Source: Salinivibrio sharmensis (GTDB taxonomy: Bacteria; Pseudomonadota; Gammaproteobacteria; Enterobacterales; Vibrionaceae). From it: a stretch of 64,000 nucleotides of DNA. The DNA lies in contig NZ_MUFC01000004.1 in NCBI RefSeq assembly GCF_001995985.1, positions 165,111 to 229,110 of the forward strand, written 5' to 3'. The notes below the pieces were generated by a model that did not search any database, had not been told where the DNA came from, and saw only the letters and a list, made by a program, of their open reading frames with translations. Positions within the stretch are counted from its first letter, which is position 1, and every line of letters starts with the position of its first letter. The position numbers and the translations under genes were made by a program. Below, in pieces: positions 45,451-53,741 of the stretch.

Positions 45451-46887
45451 ATGACGGAGCCAGGCTCACAGTGGTTGGAAACGGTTAAAGAGATGCGTGA
45501 GACATTCGACGCGCAAAAAGAGCAGGTGTCTCAGTGTCCTTTTTTAGAGTACAGCCATCGTCGCGACGCGCTGCTGCGCTTGCGTCAGGCGATCAAGCAA
45601 AAATCGCCTGCGTTACAACAAGCCCTTAGCGACGATTACGGCTACCGTGCGCCCGTTGATACTGAAATTGCCGACATCTTGCCCTTGCTGCACCAGATTG
45701 ATTACACCCGTCGTCGATTAAAGCGATGGATGAAGCCACAAAAGCGGCGTACTGGGATAACTCTGCTGGGAACGCAATTAGTGGTGCACCAACAACCCAA
45801 AGGGGTGGTTGGGATTATTGTACCTTGGAACTTCCCGATCATGCTGGCCGTAAGCCCCCTGATTTGTGCGGTTGCGGCCGGCAATCGGGTAATGCTTAAG
45901 CTTTCGGAGTTCACGCCTAACACCAATCGGGTATTACGCGCGTTAATCGCTGAGGTGTTTAGCCCAAACGAAGTGGCCGTGGTAGAAGGTGAAGTTGAAG
46001 TGTCGCGCCGCTTTACAGAATTGGAGTTCGACCACCTCTTTTTTACTGGCTCAACCCAGGTCGGACGCCAAGTCATGCTGGCGGCGGCCGATAATTTAAC
46101 CCCGGTGACCCTCGAATTGGGGGGGAAATCGCCGGTGATCATTGATGACCAGGTTGATATGGACGTGGCTGTCTCACGGCTCATTTACGGGAAGTGTTTA
46201 AACGCTGGGCAAATATGTGTCGCGCCCGATTATGTGCTTTGCCCTGAGCATCGCCAAGAGGCCTTTATCCATGCCTATCAACGCGCGTTCCGAGCCCTAT
46301 ATCCAGACTTTGAAACCAACCCAGATTACAGCCAGATCATTAATCAAACTCAAGCGACGCGGCTAGAGGAAACATTGAAAGATGCGCTCGATAAGGGGGC
46401 GCGTCGCTGGTGTGCGCTCGACCAGCAAACCGTGCCGACCGCCGAAAATCAGCGCTGGCCGACCCAGCTGCTAACCCACGTCACCGATGACATGCGGGTG
46501 ATGCAAGAAGAGATTTTTGGCCCGCTCCTACCTATTGTCACCTATCAAGACTTCTCTGAAGCCCTGAGTTATATTCAGGCGCGTCCACGGCCGCTTGCTT
46601 TATATTTGATGAGCAATGACGCTGAGATACGCACGCAGGTCACCACACAGCTTCACGCCGGCGGTATGGGGATTAATGAAACCTTGTTCCATGTCGCTGC
46701 CGAAGATGCGCCTTTTGGCGGCATTGGCGATTCCGGCATGGGGCATTACCACGGCATTGAAGGCTTTTACACCTTTAGCCACAGTAAAACCGTCCTGACC
46801 CGTGATAAATGGGACACCAGCTTTTTAGTCAAACCGCCGTATAACCGCTGGTACAAACGCTTAATGCGCTGGTGGCTGATGCGGTAG
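45451..46887 (+). CDS. Aldehyde dehydrogenase, coniferyl-aldehyde-dehydrogenase-like (class 3)
   Basis: 478 residues. NAD(P)-dependent oxidation of an aldehyde to the acid. Seen: VGIIVPWNFPIMLAVSP, KLSEFTP, the NAD site FFTGSTQVGR, general base glutamate in VTLELGGKSPVI, and nucleophile cysteine in NAGQICVAPDYVL. The C-terminus ends in a basic, tryptophan-rich tail (NRWYKRLMRWWLMR), as in membrane-associated class 3 enzymes. The closest described group is coniferyl aldehyde dehydrogenase, but the substrate is more likely a medium- or long-chain aldehyde (inference). GAGGAGG lies before the ATG. Confidence 0.9.
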   Translation: MTEPGSQWLETVKEMRETFDAQKEQVSQCPFLEYSHRRDALLRLRQAIKQKSPALQQALSDDYGYRAPVDTEIADILPLLHQIDYTRRRLKRWMKPQKRRTGITLLGTQLVVHQQPKGVVGIIVPWNFPIMLAVSPLICAVAAGNRVMLKLSEFTPNTNRVLRALIAEVFSPNEVAVVEGEVEVSRRFTELEFDHLFFTGSTQVGRQVMLAAADNLTPVTLELGGKSPVIIDDQVDMDVAVSRLIYGKCLNAGQICVAPDYVLCPEHRQEAFIHAYQRAFRALYPDFETNPDYSQIINQTQATRLEETLKDALDKGARRWCALDQQTVPTAENQRWPTQLLTHVTDDMRVMQEEIFGPLLPIVTYQDFSEALSYIQARPRPLALYLMSNDAEIRTQVTTQLHAGGMGINETLFHVAAEDAPFGGIGDSGMGHYHGIEGFYTFSHSKTVLTRDKWDTSFLVKPPYNRWYKRLMRWWLMR

Positions 46888-46960
46888 TGACTCTTGATTG
46901 AATTGTGAATAAAGCCACAAAAGCTATTTAATGGTGTTGCGCTCATTTTGATTCGAAACT

Positions 46961-46986
46961 ACTAATTAAGTTATGTCTTAATTAGT
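46961..46986. promoter_or_regulatory. Perfect palindrome in the leader of the SQR-like operon
   Basis: Arms ACTAATTAAG and CTTAATTAGT (10 bp, perfect) separated by six bases. It ends 11 bases before the ATG and abuts the AAGGGG ribosome-binding site. Size and position fit a dimeric repressor operator; which repressor is unknown. Confidence 0.6.
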
Positions 46987-46997
46987 AAGGGGTGGTC

Positions 46998-48317
46998 ATG
47001 TCGTATCAAAATTCGAATCTAGAGCGGCGCCGATTTTTAAAACTACTGGCAGGCGCAGGCGCGATAAGCTTGATGCCGGCAAGCTTACCCTCACGCGCTC
47101 AAACTCGCGCCAAGATCGTTATTGTCGGGAATGGTGCTGCCGGTATCTCGTTGGCTAATCGCCTTGTGCAACACCTTTCTACCGATCAAATATCGTTAGT
47201 CGGTGCAAGACAGCGTCATCTGTATCAGCCTGGGCAAACTTTGGTGGCATCTGGGTTATGGAAAGTATCCCAAGTCCTATCAACAACAGAACAATGGTTA
47301 CCTGCTGGTATAAAATGGCACCAACAAAATGCCAGTGCGTTTTTACCTGAACAACAAAAAGTCGTACTTGAGAATGGAACTACGCTCAGCTATGACGTAC
47401 TGGTTGTTGCCATGGGCACCCAACTTAATTACACCCACATTGAGGGAATGGATGAACGTCTTATCGGTCAGCATGGTATTGGTAGTGTTTATCCGGGGCC
47501 AGAAGGTGCACTGGCAACGGATACAGCGTTTAAACAGTTTATGAATAGAGGCGAGGGCAAAGCCATATTTACTCTTGCTGAAACACCAATCAAGTGCGCA
47601 GGCGCACCACTTAAAATGACCTTTACCTCGCTTGCACGTCTTGAGCAGACTGGCCACCGTCAAGCATATGATGTGAACTTCGCCACGCCGTTTAAAGACC
47701 GATTGTTTTCTATTCCCGTTTATAACGACTTTGTCATGGAACGCTTTGGTAACCAAGGGGTAGACATTGCTGATCAGAAAACGTTGATTGGCATCGACCC
47801 GACTAATAAAAAAGCACGCTTCTCACTCACAGCGACGGGGAAAACACGGGTCGAAGAGTATGATTATATCCACGTCGTGCCTCCCATGAGTGCCCCCGAT
47901 GTGATTAAGCATAGTGATCTTGTTTGGGACCATGGTCCTCATAAGGGTGAATGGATGGCAGCGGACCAATATACGCTACAACATCCCACTTTCCCCAATG
48001 TATTTGGTATCGGTGATGTGACCGGTATTCCGCTATCGAAAACGGCTGCAAGTGTAAAAAAACAAGTTCCCATCGTTGAGGCAAACCTCTTAAGTTATCT
48101 GAACGATAAGCCTTTAGAGGCTGAGTTCAATGGATATACCTCTTGCCCATTGATCACTGGGTTTGGCAAAGCGATTCTGGCTGAGTTCGGTTACGGTGGC
48201 AAATTACTCCCTTCTTTCCCGTTTATTAGTCCAACAGAAGAAACGTGGATGGCTTGGGTAATGAAAGAACAAATGTTGTTACCAGCCTATCAAGCGATGT
48301 TGGATGGAAAAATTTAA
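46998..48317 (+). CDS. Tat-exported FAD oxidoreductase, sulfide:quinone reductase-like
   Basis: 439 residues. Tat signal ERRRFLKLLAGAGAISLMP at the N-terminus. Two-dinucleotide-binding-domain flavoprotein: KIVIVGNGAAGISLANRL (FAD), LVVAMGTQLNYTHIEG, a cysteine in TPIKCAGAPLKM, FPNVFGIGDVTGIPLSKTAA, and a second cysteine in GYTSCPLITGFG. The paired cysteines in these contexts match SQR and FCSD-type enzymes, which oxidise sulfide to sulfane sulfur. The Tat signal implies a periplasmic location, unlike most SQRs. ATG at 46998 follows AAGGGG; an in-frame GTG lies two codons upstream. Followed at once by a small membrane protein gene. Confidence 0.85.
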   Translation: MSYQNSNLERRRFLKLLAGAGAISLMPASLPSRAQTRAKIVIVGNGAAGISLANRLVQHLSTDQISLVGARQRHLYQPGQTLVASGLWKVSQVLSTTEQWLPAGIKWHQQNASAFLPEQQKVVLENGTTLSYDVLVVAMGTQLNYTHIEGMDERLIGQHGIGSVYPGPEGALATDTAFKQFMNRGEGKAIFTLAETPIKCAGAPLKMTFTSLARLEQTGHRQAYDVNFATPFKDRLFSIPVYNDFVMERFGNQGVDIADQKTLIGIDPTNKKARFSLTATGKTRVEEYDYIHVVPPMSAPDVIKHSDLVWDHGPHKGEWMAADQYTLQHPTFPNVFGIGDVTGIPLSKTAASVKKQVPIVEANLLSYLNDKPLEAEFNGYTSCPLITGFGKAILAEFGYGGKLLPSFPFISPTEETWMAWVMKEQMLLPAYQAMLDGKI

Positions 48318-48328
48318 TGGAGGCGGAC

Positions 48329-48670
48329 ATGACTCTTGACGCAATTTTTACCGTAATACTGTATTCAGCCGCTCCTTACTGGGGATGGTTATTACTTTTA
48401 CTGGGTTTGCCCATAGTGTCGTTAGTGATTTTTCGTCGCTTTTCTTTGCGCAGCGCCAAGCGCGCTTTTGTGTTCAGTATTGTAGTCGGCCTTGTCTGTG
48501 CACTTTCAGCACCACCGTTAACGGGCTCCAAACTTGCGATGCTTAATGGTGCCGCAGACTGGGTGATGTTAATCATGATTGCGATAGGTGCGACGCTCTA
48601 CACTATGATATTGGCTGCGATCGTTTTGAAGCCACAAGCAACGTCATTGTTCGGCCAACGGGCACAATGA
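48329..48670 (+). CDS. Small three-span membrane protein, partner of the SQR-like gene
   Basis: 113 residues, not recognised. Three hydrophobic segments, about 5-35 (ILYSAAPYWGWLLLLLGLPI), 45-65 (FVFSIVVGLVCALSAPP) and 78-100 (WVMLIMIAIGATLYTMILAA). GGAGG lies five bases before the ATG at 48329; an ATG at 48317 overlaps the SQR stop but has poor spacing. Only 11 bases separate it from the SQR-like gene, so they are co-transcribed. It may anchor the exported flavoprotein or act in quinone transfer, which is inference. Confidence 0.75.
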   Translation: MTLDAIFTVILYSAAPYWGWLLLLLGLPIVSLVIFRRFSLRSAKRAFVFSIVVGLVCALSAPPLTGSKLAMLNGAADWVMLIMIAIGATLYTMILAAIVLKPQATSLFGQRAQ

Positions 48671-48796
48671 TCGGATCGAGCGATTCATCAACATAGCGTG
48701 CAATTAAATCCCTAAACTTTTCCGAGAAATTGATCTATATCTTTGGTTGTTACATAACTGTTAAAAGTGGTGCAAAGCAACCAAAGGAGCGACACA

Positions 48797-49300
48797 ATGG
48801 CGTTTTCAGTACAACCCGATTCCATGTTGCCAGACATTGGTGATCATGAGCGCGCGATGGTTGAGCAAGAGGTAAAGCTCGCGGTTACCGATGCCAATGG
48901 CAAATCACTGGGATATTTAGCGATGGTGCCGGATGCGCAGCGCTTTATTACCTTAACCCAAGATAACGCAGAGGCGTTGAGTTTTATCAAAACCCCTTGC
49001 AGCGTCAACGCGGGCTATTATCAGTGGTCGTTTTTTTATGACGACATTGAATATGGCTTGGACTGTTTAATTGAACCTGACAGAAACAAGTGTCGGCTAT
49101 ATGCCAATGATCATGCGGCAGCCGCGCCATCGTGGAAGCTTGTTGATGACGGGGAGCGTGGCCCTTTGATGATGGCTGCCCCTATCTCAGCGATTGGACC
49201 GGGTACGCGTATTGCTGTTACCTCTGATGAAGCTGACGTACCGAATGTATTGGTGGGGGCGCTTGAGGGCGGCGTATTGGTTCATGAGCAGCCAACTTAA
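48797..49300 (+). CDS. Hypothetical cytosolic protein
   Basis: 167 residues, not recognised. No signal peptide or transmembrane segment; acidic, mixed alpha/beta sequence with two cysteines (TPCSVNAG, LDCLIEP). The frame is open from 48767, but the ATG at 48797 has AAAGGAG seven bases upstream. It has its own upstream gap of 126 bases after the SQR pair and a terminator behind it, so it is probably a single transcription unit. Confidence 0.7.
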   Translation: MAFSVQPDSMLPDIGDHERAMVEQEVKLAVTDANGKSLGYLAMVPDAQRFITLTQDNAEALSFIKTPCSVNAGYYQWSFFYDDIEYGLDCLIEPDRNKCRLYANDHAAAAPSWKLVDDGERGPLMMAAPISAIGPGTRIAVTSDEADVPNVLVGALEGGVLVHEQPT

Positions 49301-49674
49301 ATCAGGTTGAACACCGATTATCTTACCGGCCAGTGCTCCGTCACTGGCTTTTTTATGCCAATCAATCTCACTCTCTAACTGCATGTGCTAATTCACTTTC
49401 ATTTTTGGTTGTGAGCAACATCAAAGAACTGTTCATCAATCATTTTTAGTAAAAAAGTGTTAAGTACTCACGGATGGCCTACACAAACACTTTGTAAACA
49501 AAAAGTTAATATTCATGCTGCTGATGTAATAGTAAATAATGCTGGTAGATTGAACAAATAAAGCGATTTTCTCTGCGGAAAAAATTGCTGTTGATGCATA
49601 GCTTTATAAACGTGCTTGTTGTTATTTGTAGGCAATTAATTTTTGATACGTTTAACCATTGTAAGGAATACAAT
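49301..49674. other. AT-rich leader/promoter region of the subtilase gene
   Basis: About 370 bases, strongly AT-rich, holding the terminator of the preceding gene (49329-49354) and the promoter of the protease. No gene seen; the open frame upstream of the protease start lacks homology. Confidence 0.45.
49329..49354 (+). terminator. Terminator after the 167-residue hypothetical gene
   Basis: GCCAGTG/CACTGGC stem with a 6-base loop followed by six T. Confidence 0.85.
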
Positions 49675-51258
49675 ATGTTAAAGAATGTTCTTAGCTGCTG
49701 TATTGCATCAGCATTAGTCGCTGCATCGCCTGCAGCACTCGCAAAACAGGAAGAAGGTAAACAAGCGATCTCTCAGCAGCAAACGCTAGCGCCACTGGTT
49801 GTCGCGTCAGACAAGCAGGGGATTGAAGACCAATACATTGTGGTATTCAAACAGCCGATGACGCTCAGCGACGATCCACAAGCGCTACAAACCTTCACGC
49901 AGCAGACCGTCTCAAGCATGGTCAACCAACACGCGGTTAAAGTTGAGAAAGTGTTTGATCGCTCGCTGAGTGGCTTTGTAGCCAAATTGACGCTAGAGCA
50001 ACTGCGCGCGTTGCGTATGGACGAGCAAGTTGATTTTATTGAGCAAGATAAGACGATTTCGTTGGACCCAGTAATCACCCCAAACGCCAATCAGAGCAAC
50101 CCAGTGTGGGGACTGGATCGCATTGACCAACGTAACCTGCCTTTGGATAACAATTACAGCACCAATTTTGATGGCACAGGTGTGACGGCGTATGTCATTG
50201 ATACAGGTGTGACAACATCACACGTAGAGTTTGGTGGTCGTGCTCGCTCTGGCTATGATTTTGTTGACAACGATAATGACGCGTCAGACTGTAATGGTCA
50301 CGGCACCCATGTGGCCGGCACTATCGGTGGTAGCCAATATGGCGTCGCTAAAAATGTCGATATTGTTGGGGTGAGAGTGCTGAGCTGTAGTGGTTCAGGT
50401 TCAACGTCCGGCGTGATTGGTGGGGTTGATTGGGTGGCTGCTAATGCCAGTGGACCATCGGTGGCAAACATGAGCTTAGGTGGTGGCGTATCTACAGCAC
50501 TGGATCGGGCGGTTGCCAGTGCGGTGCAATCGGGTGTGAGCTTTATGCTGGCGGCTGGTAATTCCAACGCCGACGCCTGTAACAGCTCACCGGCTCGTGA
50601 GCCAAGTGGCGTCACTGTGGGCTCAACCACCAGCAGCGATCATCGCTCTAGCTTCTCAAACTGGGGCAGCTGTCTTGATGTATTTGCACCAGGCTCGCAA
50701 ATCAAATCTGCCTGGTATGACGGTGGTTATCGCACCATCAGCGGTACCTCAATGGCCACACCTCATGTTGCCGGTGTCGCTGCTTTGTATTTACAAGAAA
50801 ATAGTAGCCTGTCACCTGCGCAACTTGCGGGCTTGATCAGTAACCGTGCCAGCGTCAACAAAGTTAGCGATCCTCGTGGGTCGGTTAACAAATTGCTCTA
50901 CAGCCAAGCGGATAGCAGTTGCGAGCCTGATTGTGACCCGACGCCAGGGCCAACAAATGAGCTGAAAAATGGCCAGCCAGTCACGGGTATCTCTGGGACA
51001 CAAGGTGCGCAGCGCTTCTTTTATGTTGATGTCGATGCAGGGCAACGCCTAACAGTCAACATCAGTGGCGGGTCAGGTGATGCAGATCTATACCTACGCC
51101 ATGGGTCGAAGCCAACCTTAAATAACTGGGACTGTCGCCCTTACAATTACGGCAATAGTGAAGTGTGTACCGTGCAAAGCACACAAAATGGTCGCTATCA
51201 CGTGATGCTTAATGGTTACACTTCTTTTAACGGTGTCAGTGTGACAGCGCGATACTAA
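49675..51258 (+). CDS. Secreted subtilisin-like (S8, proteinase K type) serine protease
   Basis: 527 residues: signal peptide (MLKNVLSCCIASALVAASPA...), an I9 inhibitor propeptide (about 50-130; DQYIVVFKQPM to VDFIEQDKTI), the catalytic domain (about 140-410) with Asp176 (YVIDTGV), His209 (NGHGTHVAG) and Ser359 (SGTSMATPHVAG), a short linker rich in Cys, Pro and Asp, and a C-terminal pre-peptidase C domain (about 440-527; GQRFFYVDVDAG, GDADLYLRHGSKPT). The architecture matches extracellular alkaline serine proteases of Vibrio. Paired cysteines suggest disulfides. Start chosen at the ATG with GTAAGGA upstream. Single gene. Confidence 0.95.
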   Translation: MLKNVLSCCIASALVAASPAALAKQEEGKQAISQQQTLAPLVVASDKQGIEDQYIVVFKQPMTLSDDPQALQTFTQQTVSSMVNQHAVKVEKVFDRSLSGFVAKLTLEQLRALRMDEQVDFIEQDKTISLDPVITPNANQSNPVWGLDRIDQRNLPLDNNYSTNFDGTGVTAYVIDTGVTTSHVEFGGRARSGYDFVDNDNDASDCNGHGTHVAGTIGGSQYGVAKNVDIVGVRVLSCSGSGSTSGVIGGVDWVAANASGPSVANMSLGGGVSTALDRAVASAVQSGVSFMLAAGNSNADACNSSPAREPSGVTVGSTTSSDHRSSFSNWGSCLDVFAPGSQIKSAWYDGGYRTISGTSMATPHVAGVAALYLQENSSLSPAQLAGLISNRASVNKVSDPRGSVNKLLYSQADSSCEPDCDPTPGPTNELKNGQPVTGISGTQGAQRFFYVDVDAGQRLTVNISGGSGDADLYLRHGSKPTLNNWDCRPYNYGNSEVCTVQSTQNGRYHVMLNGYTSFNGVSVTARY

Positions 51259-51318
51259 TGCACTGTAGCTAAGGCGGTCGCGTTATGACCGAAACCGTTT
51301 TATGACCCAAGATGACGA

Positions 51319-51346
51319 TAAAGCGCGGCACAAAGCCGCGCTTTTT
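51319..51346 (+). terminator. Terminator after the subtilase
   Basis: Perfect AAAGCGCGGC/GCCGCGCTTT stem with a 5-base loop and a T run; 60 bases after the protease stop. Confidence 0.88.
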
Positions 51347-51585
51347 AGTGGTATTGGCGCAAGCAATCGTATAGCAAGTTGATAAAGCCCTTTCGATCGA
51401 CGGCCATTGCCACCTCGGTATTTGCGAGATTGCTCGTGACGTGATAGCGGTCGACGACCGTCATTCCAGTGGTTAACGTCCCTTGTGTCTCGACACCCAC
51501 CCATAGTGATTCACACTGGAAGAGGTCAGGCATCACCAGCATCGTCATGGCCGGGATCGCAGTCGATAATAATGGGTTCACGCAT
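51345..51585 (-). pseudogene. Internally deleted nucleoside hydrolase remnant
   Basis: On the minus strand an ATG at 51585 opens with MREPIIIDCDPGHDDA, the start and metal/ribose-binding motif of inosine-uridine nucleoside hydrolases. After about 16 codons the frame hits a stop within four codons. In another frame, starting near 51545, the sequence continues as PDLFQCESLWVGVETQGTL and TGMTVVDRYHV, then VAMAVDRKGFINLLYDCL up to a stop at 51345: the C-terminal end of the same family. About 230 of roughly 310 residues are missing. The N-terminus still has an AGG seven bases before the ATG. A dead gene left by one deletion with a frameshift at the junction. Confidence 0.85.
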
Positions 51586-52017
51586 AAGCTGGCCTATCGC
51601 TGAGTTGGAGTGCATGTTGCTCAGCACAGGATAAACGTCTTGTCACTCACAGCGTGTGATCGCCCTCGCTAATTGCTAAGCGCTTGCACGAGCGAGATGT
51701 AACAGTTGAATAATTTATCATCAAAAACTGAGAGATGAGTTGTTACACATTGTCAACATGTTGCGAACGAAAATGTGGTTGTTGCATTATTTTGCAAACA
51801 ATTCAATCAATCTACCTTTGCTTGATAATTTAGTTTTTAATTTCAATTAAGTGGTGTTTTATTGGTGTTATAAGCTGCATTTTTGATTTTTAACTAGATT
51901 ATATGACAAGTTTTTAACAAAACAATTAGGACATATGTCTATTACATTTATGTGATACTTTAAGTCGAACTCGCTACTATGCAACCGCACAAAATATTAT
52001 AACTAAGAGAGTTTGAC
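51586..52017. other. AT-rich region upstream of the SdaC-type transporter
   Basis: About 430 bases with no gene that I can support; very AT-rich from 51700 on. It must contain the transporter promoter. No clear operator was recognised. Confidence 0.4.
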
Positions 52018-53265
52018 GTGAACCAGACTATAGATATCTCCTCAAAAAGTGTATCGCACCGTTGGACCCAACATGATACCCATTGGGCCTTGAGCTTATT
52101 CGGTACCGCGGTGGGGGCTGGGATCCTGTTCCTCCCGATTAATCTTGGGATGGGAGGCTTCTGGCCGCTCATGATTATGGCCGTACTGGCGTTTCCGATG
52201 ACGTTTATGGCTCACCGAGGCCTAGCACGTTTTGTGCTGTCGTCGCGCCACAAAGATGCCGATTTCACCGATGTGGTTGCCGAACACTTCGGTAGTCATG
52301 CAGGCCGTTTGATCTCCATGCTGTATTTCCTTTCTATTTTCCCCATTTTGTTGATATATGGCGTTGGGCTGACCAATACAGTTGATAGCTTTTTGGTTAA
52401 TCAGCTCGGGTGGGCGTCGCCAAACCGCGTAATGCTTTCTGGTGTGTTAGTCGCTGGTATGATTGCGATCATGATGGGCGGCGAGCGCCTGATGCTGCGT
52501 GCATTTGCGGCGATGGTTTATCCGCTGGTTGCTATCTTGGCGTTTTTGTCTTTTTACCTAATACCATCATGGCAAGCACCGAACCTCGCTATGCCCGGGA
52601 TGGGAGAACTGGGCATGAATCTATGGCTCGCCGTGCCAGTGGTGATTTTCTCGTTCAGCCATGCGGCGGCGATTTCTAGCTTTGCTAATATTCAGCGCCG
52701 TCACTATGGTGATGATGCCCAAGGCAAGTCAGAGCAAATTCTTAAACGCGCGGGCGTGATGTTAGTTGCCTTTGTACTCCTGTTTGTTTTCTCGTGCGTG
52801 TTGACCCTCACCCCGGCACAAATGGCGGAAGCGAAGGCGCAAAATGTGTCTGTGCTCTCATACCTTGCTAATGTCACCCAAAACCCATTTATTGGCACCT
52901 TAGGGCCTTTGGTCGCCTTTATTGCTATCACATCATCGTTTTTGGGGCATTTCCTCGGTGCACGCGAAAGTCTGAACGGCCTGGTCACCAAACATAGCAA
53001 ACTCACTTATAAAAAGGCCGATAAGCTCGGCGTGGTGGTGATGTTTTTTGCTATTTGGTGGTGTGCGGTGATTAACCCCAGCATCCTCGATATGATGGGC
53101 GCATTGTCTGGGCCTGTGATTGCGATGATCCTATTTATTATGCCAACGGTTGCGGCCTACAAAGTCAAAGCGCTGGCGCAGTATCGCGGCAAAGCGGGTA
53201 CGTACTTTATCTTTGTCACCGGCATGCTGGCGATTTCAGCGTTGCTTTATAACTTGATAGGCTAA
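52018..53265 (+). CDS. Serine/threonine-type amino acid transporter of the HAAAP family (SdaC-like)
   Basis: 415 residues, about 11 transmembrane helices. The N-terminus WALSLFGTAVGAGILFLPIN, then AFPMTFMAHRGLARFVLS, SIFPILLIYGVGLTNTVDSF, FSFSHAAAISSFANIQRRHYG and SSFLGHFLGARESLNGL match the SdaC/TdcC branch, H+- or Na+-coupled importers of serine or threonine. The start is GTG at 52018 with AAGAGAG six bases upstream. Single gene with its own terminator; no serine deaminase gene adjoins. Confidence 0.9.
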   Translation: MNQTIDISSKSVSHRWTQHDTHWALSLFGTAVGAGILFLPINLGMGGFWPLMIMAVLAFPMTFMAHRGLARFVLSSRHKDADFTDVVAEHFGSHAGRLISMLYFLSIFPILLIYGVGLTNTVDSFLVNQLGWASPNRVMLSGVLVAGMIAIMMGGERLMLRAFAAMVYPLVAILAFLSFYLIPSWQAPNLAMPGMGELGMNLWLAVPVVIFSFSHAAAISSFANIQRRHYGDDAQGKSEQILKRAGVMLVAFVLLFVFSCVLTLTPAQMAEAKAQNVSVLSYLANVTQNPFIGTLGPLVAFIAITSSFLGHFLGARESLNGLVTKHSKLTYKKADKLGVVVMFFAIWWCAVINPSILDMMGALSGPVIAMILFIMPTVAAYKVKALAQYRGKAGTYFIFVTGMLAISALLYNLIG

Positions 53266-53286
53266 TGAAGAATCCGTTATAACCTG

Positions 53287-53312
53287 TTAAAAGCGCCCAA
53301 TGGGCGCTTTTA
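53287..53312 (+). terminator. Terminator after the SdaC-like gene
   Basis: Perfect AAAAGCGCCC/GGGCGCTTTT stem with an AATG loop. Confidence 0.85.
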
Positions 53313-53510
53313 GGCCTCTAAGCGCAAGTAAAAAACGCGATCACGGCTTCATATGGTGAGTCGTCACTACTGAATTTTATGGAGAGTGACTGACAACCCT
53401 CCCTTAAACTCTCCTTCAACAATGCATTAAGAGACCACTAACAGTACTTGCTATTTTTCTCTTGTATCGCTAAAGTCTAAATATTAGTTTTTTCTTATGT
53501 AAAGGTCGCT

Positions 53511-53738
53511 ATGCTGCCTAAACGATTTTTCCCTTTTGTTGCGCCTTTTTTAATGTCAGTGTTAATGGTGACATTGATGACAGCGGTAATTACGGCTGTG
53601 AATACTGGGTTAAGTGATGGGTTTGTTTGGCGTTGGGTTGAGGCTTTTATCGTCGCTTGGCCGATCGCATTCACCATTATTTTTCTCTCGTCAAAGCATG
53701 TACAGCGTTTAGCGCAGTGGTTATGCAGTCGCGATTAA
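53511..53738 (+). CDS. DUF2798 family two-span membrane protein
   Basis: 75 residues with two transmembrane helices (about 8-31 and 44-62). KRFFPFVAPFLMSVLMVTLMT, NTGLSDGFVWRWVEAFIVAWPIAF and a basic end match DUF2798, a family of unknown function. AAAGGTCG precedes the ATG. It faces the SBP-GGDEF gene, three bases apart at the stops. Confidence 0.82.
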   Translation: MLPKRFFPFVAPFLMSVLMVTLMTAVITAVNTGLSDGFVWRWVEAFIVAWPIAFTIIFLSSKHVQRLAQWLCSRD

Positions 53739-53741
53739 AGA

